From NCBI RefSeq assembly GCF_009745985.1, contig NZ_WFIX01000175.1, positions 1 through 64,000 of the forward strand: a DNA stretch of 64,000 bases. The letters are read 5' to 3'. This document shows positions 60,432 to 64,000 of this stretch, one piece after another (the stretch's first letter is position 1; every line of letters starts with the position of its first letter). A program made the position numbers and the translations under genes. The notes beneath the pieces were generated by a model that did no database searches, was not told the origin of the DNA, and saw only the letters and a list, made by a program, of their open reading frames with translations. The DNA is from Microbacterium karelineae (GTDB lineage: Bacteria > Actinomycetota > Actinomycetes > Actinomycetales > Microbacteriaceae).

Positions 60432-60437
60432 AGCCTA
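60432..60437 (-). promoter_or_regulatory. -10 box of leaderless trhA promoter
   Basis: TAGGCT on the minus strand lies six bases before ATG 60425. Confidence 0.5.
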
Positions 60438-60464
60438 CGCGGCCGCGTATTCCAGGAGCGACAC

Positions 60465-61304
60465 ATGACGTCGCACGACGCCGCGCGGGCATCGGCCGCG
60501 CGGTATCGTCGTCGAGTGGTCAGCAGCTCGCGGTCGAACGAGGGGACGGGTCCCCTCTATCGCGTCTACGCGACGCGCCTGCGTCGACAGATCGACACCG
60601 AGCGGGTGCCGCATCACGTCGCGATGATGATCGACGGCAACCGGCGGTGGGCACGGCAGCTCGGATTCGAGACCCCCGCACACGGCCACAGGGCGGGCGC
60701 GGACAAGATGGTCGAGTTCCTCGGCTGGTGCGACGAGCTGGGGGTCGACGTCGTCACCCTCTACCTGCTGTCGAACGACAACGTGATCAAGCGCGACAGC
60801 GGCGAGCTGCAGGACCTCATCGAGATCATCGCGGGGCTCGCGGGGCGCCTGTCCCGACGCGGTGACTGGCGGGTCCAGCACGTGGGGCGTGAGGACAACC
60901 TGCCCGACTTCCTGCTGAGCGCGCTGCGTGACGCCGCCGTGCGCACGAAGGACAACGGCGGCCTTCACGTGAATCTCGCCGTCGGGTACGGCGGGCGTTA
61001 CGAGATCGTCGACGCCGTGCGCAAGATCATCCAGAAGCACGACTCCCGAGGCGGCACGCTCGAAGAGCTCGCGGCCAGCCTCACGCCGGAGGTCATCGGC
61101 GAGCACCTGTACACGGGCGGCCAGCGCGACCCGGATCTCGTGATCCGCACCTCGGGGGAGCAGCGGCTGAGCGACTTCCTGCTCTGGCAGAGCGCCCATA
61201 GCGAGTTCTACTTCGTCGAGGCGCTCGGGCCGGACCTGCGCGAGGTCGACTTCCTGCGCGCGATCCGCGACTACGGATCGCGAGACCGACGCTTCGGCAA
61301 GTGA
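60465..61304 (+). CDS. uppS: cis-Isoprenyl diphosphate synthase (UppS/Rv1086-like)
   Basis: cis-Prenyltransferase of 279 aa that extends allylic diphosphates with IPP. The active site is MMIDGNRRWARQLG (catalytic Asp); GHRAGADKMVEFLGWC and LAVGYGGRYEIVDA are conserved, and DLVIRTSGEQRLSDFLLWQSAHSEF closes the pocket. The SNDNVIKR stretch is like the short-chain mycobacterial Rv1086 enzyme, so the product may be Z,E-farnesyl diphosphate. ATG 60465 has AGGAG ahead. An alternative GTG at 60516 lies six bases after TATCGT, a leaderless pattern, and removes 17 poorly conserved residues. Confidence 0.92.
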   Translation: MTSHDAARASAARYRRRVVSSSRSNEGTGPLYRVYATRLRRQIDTERVPHHVAMMIDGNRRWARQLGFETPAHGHRAGADKMVEFLGWCDELGVDVVTLYLLSNDNVIKRDSGELQDLIEIIAGLAGRLSRRGDWRVQHVGREDNLPDFLLSALRDAAVRTKDNGGLHVNLAVGYGGRYEIVDAVRKIIQKHDSRGGTLEELAASLTPEVIGEHLYTGGQRDPDLVIRTSGEQRLSDFLLWQSAHSEFYFVEALGPDLREVDFLRAIRDYGSRDRRFGK

Positions 61305-61343
61305 CCCGCTGTGTGAACGGCGGGTGAAATCCGCGCGGGGTCC

Positions 61344-61372
61344 TTCCGAATCACACCCATGTGATTTACGTT
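61344..61372 (+). promoter_or_regulatory. phoH promoter with palindrome in the -35/-10 spacer
   Basis: TACGTT (61367-61372) is a TAnnnT -10 and TTCCGA (61344-61349) a weak -35 with 17-base spacing. The spacer is almost filled by the perfect palindrome AATCACA-CCCA-TGTGATT (61349-61366), a classic place for a repressor or MerR-like activator. Confidence 0.5.
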
Positions 61373-61378
61373 CGTCCC

Positions 61379-61480
61379 ATCGGGCAGAGTGCCCGGTCGG
61401 GTCGGCCTCACGGATCGCGACTCGTGGCCCACAGGTCGACTCGTGAAACCGGGCGACAGCCCGGCTGAGGGGAGTGGGCC
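61379..61480 (+). other. Structured 5' leader of phoH
   Basis: The predicted leader of about 100 bases contains the hairpin CGGGCA-GAG-TGCCCG (61381-61395), the hairpin CCGGGC-GACA-GCCCGG (61449-61464), and a direct repeat CGACTCGTG (61418-61426 and 61437-61445). It matches no riboswitch class that I can recognise. The ribosome-binding site GAGGGGAG precedes the GTG. Confidence 0.4.
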
Positions 61481-62842
61481 GTGACCGCATCCACCACGAA
61501 GACCACCCGCAGGCGCGCCGCCGCGCCGACGTCGGCGAAGCAGGATTCGGACCTGCGCACCTACGTTCTCGACACCTCCGTCCTGCTGAGCGACCCACGC
61601 GCCCTGTTCCGCTTCGCGGAGCACTCGGTGGTGATCCCCGTCGTCGTCATCACGGAGCTCGAGAACAAGCGACACGATCCCGAGATCGGCTACTTCGCGC
61701 GGCAGGCGCTGCGGTACCTCGACGACATGCGCGTCGAGCACGGGCGCCTCGACTTCCCCGTGCCGACCTCGTCGGGCGGCACGGTGCGGGTCGAGCTGAA
61801 CAACTCGGATCAGTCGGTGCTGCCGAGCGGGATGCGGCAGGGGGACAACGATTCGCGGATCCTCGCGGTCGCCGCGAACATCGCCTCCGACGGTCAGACG
61901 GTCACGATCGTCTCGAAGGACATGCCGATGCGGGTCAAGGCGGCGTCGCTCGGCCTCACGGCCGAGGAGTACCTCGCCGAGCAGGCGGTCGACTCGGGAT
62001 GGACGGGGATCACTTCCCTCGCTGTGTCGGGAGACGACATGTCCGACCTCTACGAAGCCGAGGTCGCCATGCACGAGGACGCGCGCGGGCTGCCGCTGAA
62101 CACGGGGCTCGTGATCTCGTCCGAACGGGGATCGGCGCTCGGACGCGTGACGGGGACGGACGGTGAGTTCCGGCTCGTGCGCGGCGATCGCGACGTGTTC
62201 GGCCTGCACGGCCGATCCGCCGAACAGCGCATCGCGATCGACCTCCTGCTCGACGAGAAGGTCGGCATCGTCTCTCTCGGCGGGCGCGCCGGAACCGGCA
62301 AGTCGGCTCTCGCGCTGTGCGCCGGTCTGGAGGCGGTCCTCGAGCGCCAGCAGCAGAAGCGGATCATCGTCTTTCGGCCTCTGTTCGCGGTCGGCGGCCA
62401 GGAGCTCGGCTACCTGCCGGGCGACCAGGGCGAGAAGATGACCCCGTGGGGGCAGGCCGTGTTCGACACGCTGGGTTCGGTCGTCTCGGAGAACGTGCTC
62501 GACGAGGTCGTCGAGCGGGGCATGCTCGAGGTCCTGCCGCTCACTCACATCCGCGGGCGCTCCCTGCACGACGCCTTCGTGATCGTCGACGAGGCGCAGT
62601 CGCTCGAGCGGAACGTGCTCCTGACCGTCCTGAGCCGCATCGGTCAGAACTCGAAGGTCGTCCTCACGCACGACGTGCAGCAGCGCGACAACCTGCGCGT
62701 GGGGCGGCACGACGGCGTCGCGAGCGTGATCGAGACGCTCAAGGGTCAGGAGCTGTTCGGTCACGTCACTCTCACCCGCTCCGAGCGCAGCGAGATCGCG
62801 GCGCTCGTGACCAGCCTGCTGGAGGGCGACGAGCTCAGCTGA
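61481..62842 (+). CDS. PhoH-like protein with PIN domain (PhoH2)
   Basis: 453-aa toxin-like RNase/helicase. The N-terminal PIN nuclease domain has LDTSVLLSD (Asp31) and [10 protein letters not shown]. The C-terminal PhoH ATPase has Walker A GRAGTGKS (Lys274) and Walker B VIVDEAQ (Asp370). PhoH2 proteins unwind and cleave RNA and are linked to stress and toxin-antitoxin systems. No small antitoxin gene is seen just upstream; that stretch is a structured leader instead. GTG 61481 was chosen for the GAGGGGAG site. Confidence 0.95.
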   Translation: MTASTTKTTRRRAAAPTSAKQDSDLRTYVLDTSVLLSDPRALFRFAEHSVVIPVVVITELENKRHDPEIGYFARQALRYLDDMRVEHGRLDFPVPTSSGGTVRVELNNSDQSVLPSGMRQGDNDSRILAVAANIASDGQTVTIVSKDMPMRVKAASLGLTAEEYLAEQAVDSGWTGITSLAVSGDDMSDLYEAEVAMHEDARGLPLNTGLVISSERGSALGRVTGTDGEFRLVRGDRDVFGLHGRSAEQRIAIDLLLDEKVGIVSLGGRAGTGKSALALCAGLEAVLERQQQKRIIVFRPLFAVGGQELGYLPGDQGEKMTPWGQAVFDTLGSVVSENVLDEVVERGMLEVLPLTHIRGRSLHDAFVIVDEAQSLERNVLLTVLSRIGQNSKVVLTHDVQQRDNLRVGRHDGVASVIETLKGQELFGHVTLTRSERSEIAALVTSLLEGDELS

Positions 62843-62850
62843 TCGACCGA

Positions 62851-62891
62851 CGACGAGGGGCGCATGGCCATCGGCCATGCGCCCCTCGTCG
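62851..62891. terminator. Terminator after phoH
   Basis: A perfect 19-bp stem (62851-62869 with 62873-62891) has a three-base loop and lies eight bases past the phoH stop. It shares CGACGAGGGGC and its complement with the terminator at 58347. Confidence 0.9.
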
Positions 62892-62940
62892 CAGCGGCGA
62901 AGTCCGGCGGACGGCGGAGCCGGATCCGCCCATCGGGTCA

Positions 62941-62977
62941 GGTGAACTTCGTCGCCCCTCTGGCGGCGAAGTTCACC
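62941..62977 (-). terminator. Terminator of fumC
   Basis: A 16-bp stem (62941-62956 with 62962-62977, one mismatch as a G-U pair) overlaps the last codons and stop of fumC. The loop region contains an 18-base sequence identical to the first 18 bases of the window. Confidence 0.8.
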
Positions 62978-64000
62978 CGGGGTGCGTCATGGAGAGCAGG
63001 TCGAGCTTCTCGTCGAGCTGCTCTTCGGTGAGCTCGCCGCGCTCGACGTAGCCGAGGTCGAGGACGGCTTCGCGCACGGTGATGCCCTTCGCGACCGAGT
63101 GCTTCGCGATCTTCGCGGCCGCCTCGTAGCCGATGAGCTTGTTGAGCGGTGTGACGATCGATGGGCTCATGCCGGCGAGCGCGGCGACGCGCTCGTAGTT
63201 GACCTCGAGGCCGTCGATCGTCTTGTCGGCGAGCACGCGCGTCGCGTTGGCGAGCAGGCGGATCGACTCGAGGAGCGCCGTGCCCATGACGGGGATCGCG
63301 ACGTTGAGCTCGAACGCACCCGATGCGCCGCCGTAGGCGATCGTCGCGTCGTTGCCGATGACGCGCGCGCAGACCATGAGGGTCGCCTCGGGGATCACCG
63401 GATTGACCTTGCCGGGCATGATCGACGAGCCGGGCTGCAGGTCGGGTAGGCGCAGCTCGCCGAGGCCCGTGTTGGGCCCGGACCCCATCCAGCGCAGGTC
63501 GTTGTTGATCTTGGTGAGCGAGACGGCGATCGTGCGCAGCGCGCCCGAGGCCTCGACGAGTCCGTCGCGGTTCGCCTGCGCCTCGAAGTGGTCGACGGCC
63601 TCGGTCAGCGGCAGGCCCGTCTCAGCGACGAGGTTCGCGATGACCTTCTGCGGGAAGCCCTTGGGCGTGTTGATGCCGGTGCCGGTCGCGGTACCGCCCT
63701 GCGGCACCTCGGCGACGCGCGGGAGGGCGGCTTCGACGCGCTCGATGCCGAGCCGCATCTGGCGTGCGTATCCGCCGAACTCCTGGCCGAGCGTGACGGG
63801 GGTGGCGTCCATCAGGTGGGTGCGCCCCGCCTTGACGACGTCCTTCCATGCCACGGCCTTCTTCTCGAACGCCTTCGCGATGTGGTCGAGCGCCGGGACG
63901 AGGTCGGTGATGAGCGCCTCGGTCACCGCGACGTGCACCGAGGTGGGGAAGACGTCGTTCGACGACTGCGACGCGTTGACGTGGTCGTTCGGGTGCACTT
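62973..64000 (-). CDS. fumC: Class II fumarate hydratase (3' part, 5' end outside window)
   Basis: TCA-cycle enzyme that interconverts fumarate and malate. About 342 C-terminal residues are present; the N-terminal 120 or so lie beyond the right edge. Visible motifs: [51 protein letters not shown], and the family signature [12 protein letters not shown] with the catalytic serine. The end [16 protein letters not shown] is intact. Being partial is due only to the window edge. Confidence 0.96.
   Translation of the reverse strand, partial: VHPNDHVNASQSSNDVFPTSVHVAVTEALITDLVPALDHIAKAFEKKAVAWKDVVKAGRTHLMDATPVTLGQEFGGYARQMRLGIERVEAALPRVAEVPQGGTATGTGINTPKGFPQKVIANLVAETGLPLTEAVDHFEAQANRDGLVEASGALRTIAVSLTKINNDLRWMGSGPNTGLGELRLPDLQPGSSIMPGKVNPVIPEATLMVCARVIGNDATIAYGGASGAFELNVAIPVMGTALLESIRLLANATRVLADKTIDGLEVNYERVAALAGMSPSIVTPLNKLIGYEAAAKIAKHSVAKGITVREAVLDLGYVERGELTEEQLDEKLDLLSMTHPG

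Noticed and set aside
61349-61366. CRP/GlxR site upstream of phoH
   Set aside because: The arms are in the wrong order: TCACA-N4-TGTGA instead of TGTGA-N6-TCACA. It is reported only as a palindrome.
61379-61480. c-di-AMP (ydaO) riboswitch ahead of phoH
   Set aside because: The conserved GAACC and purine-rich signature elements of that class are not visible; only generic hairpins are.

Overview
The window is a 64 kb piece of a high-GC actinobacterial chromosome, most like a Microbacteriaceae member (Microbacterium-like). This rests on gene content and order, not on a database search. Gene order matches the M. tuberculosis Rv2187-Rv2145 block (fadD15, plsC, aroG, pknL, Rv2175c, idsA2, DUF3040, mraZ to wag31). 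It also matches the aa3/bcc respiratory block (erpA, ctaC/D/F, qcrB/A/C, ctaE, trpD). No rRNA, tRNA, CRISPR, prophage or transposase was seen.

Layout. 72-9843: lipid and envelope genes (fadD, plsC), class II DAHP synthase, a PASTA Ser/Thr kinase next to a LysM muramidase-like protein, an Rv2175c-type regulator, a polyprenyl synthase and a DUF3040 protein. 10180-27893: the division and cell-wall (dcw) cluster mraZ-rsmH-ftsL-ftsI-murF-mraY-murD-ftsW-murG-murC-ftsQ-ftsZ-yggS-sepF-yggT-divIVA-lspA-rluD, all on the + strand. murE is missing between ftsI and murF. 27894-30709: an islet (GNAT, ECF-type sigma factor, CU044_5270-type membrane protein) bounded by 66-bp imperfect inverted repeats, followed by an unusual palindrome-rich gap before dnaE. 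30710-38749: dnaE, an Ala/Pro-rich membrane protein, hisD, nrdR, pyrD. 38774-44463: DUF3043, an M20 peptidase, erpA and cytochrome oxidase ctaC-ctaD-ctaF.

44516-49645: an insertion in the respiratory locus. It holds a UbiA prenyltransferase facing a type III polyketide synthase / methyltransferase / flavin hydroxylase operon, plus a separately controlled Gfo/Idh/MocA dehydrogenase. 49709-53955: qcrB-qcrA-qcrC-ctaE on the - strand. 54171-64000: trpD, lemA, an AI-2E family transporter, ilvA, greA, DUF4307, a TrhA/hemolysin III protein, an isoprenyl diphosphate synthase, phoH, and the 3' part of fumC, which runs off the right edge.

Main observations. (1) The type III PKS/methyltransferase/hydroxylase/UbiA set looks able to make a prenylated or alkylated quinone-like molecule, and it sits between the oxidase and the bc complex. 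(2) At least ten genes have a TAnnnT -10 hexamer exactly 6-7 nt before the start codon, so leaderless transcription appears common. One such promoter starts a 15-codon ORF overlapping erpA. (3) There are several cis elements: an MraZ operator with an inverted partner array, a structured mraZ-rsmH leader, a perfect palindrome on the dehydrogenase promoter, a palindrome in the phoH promoter spacer with a structured leader, and the inverted repeats around the sigma-factor islet.
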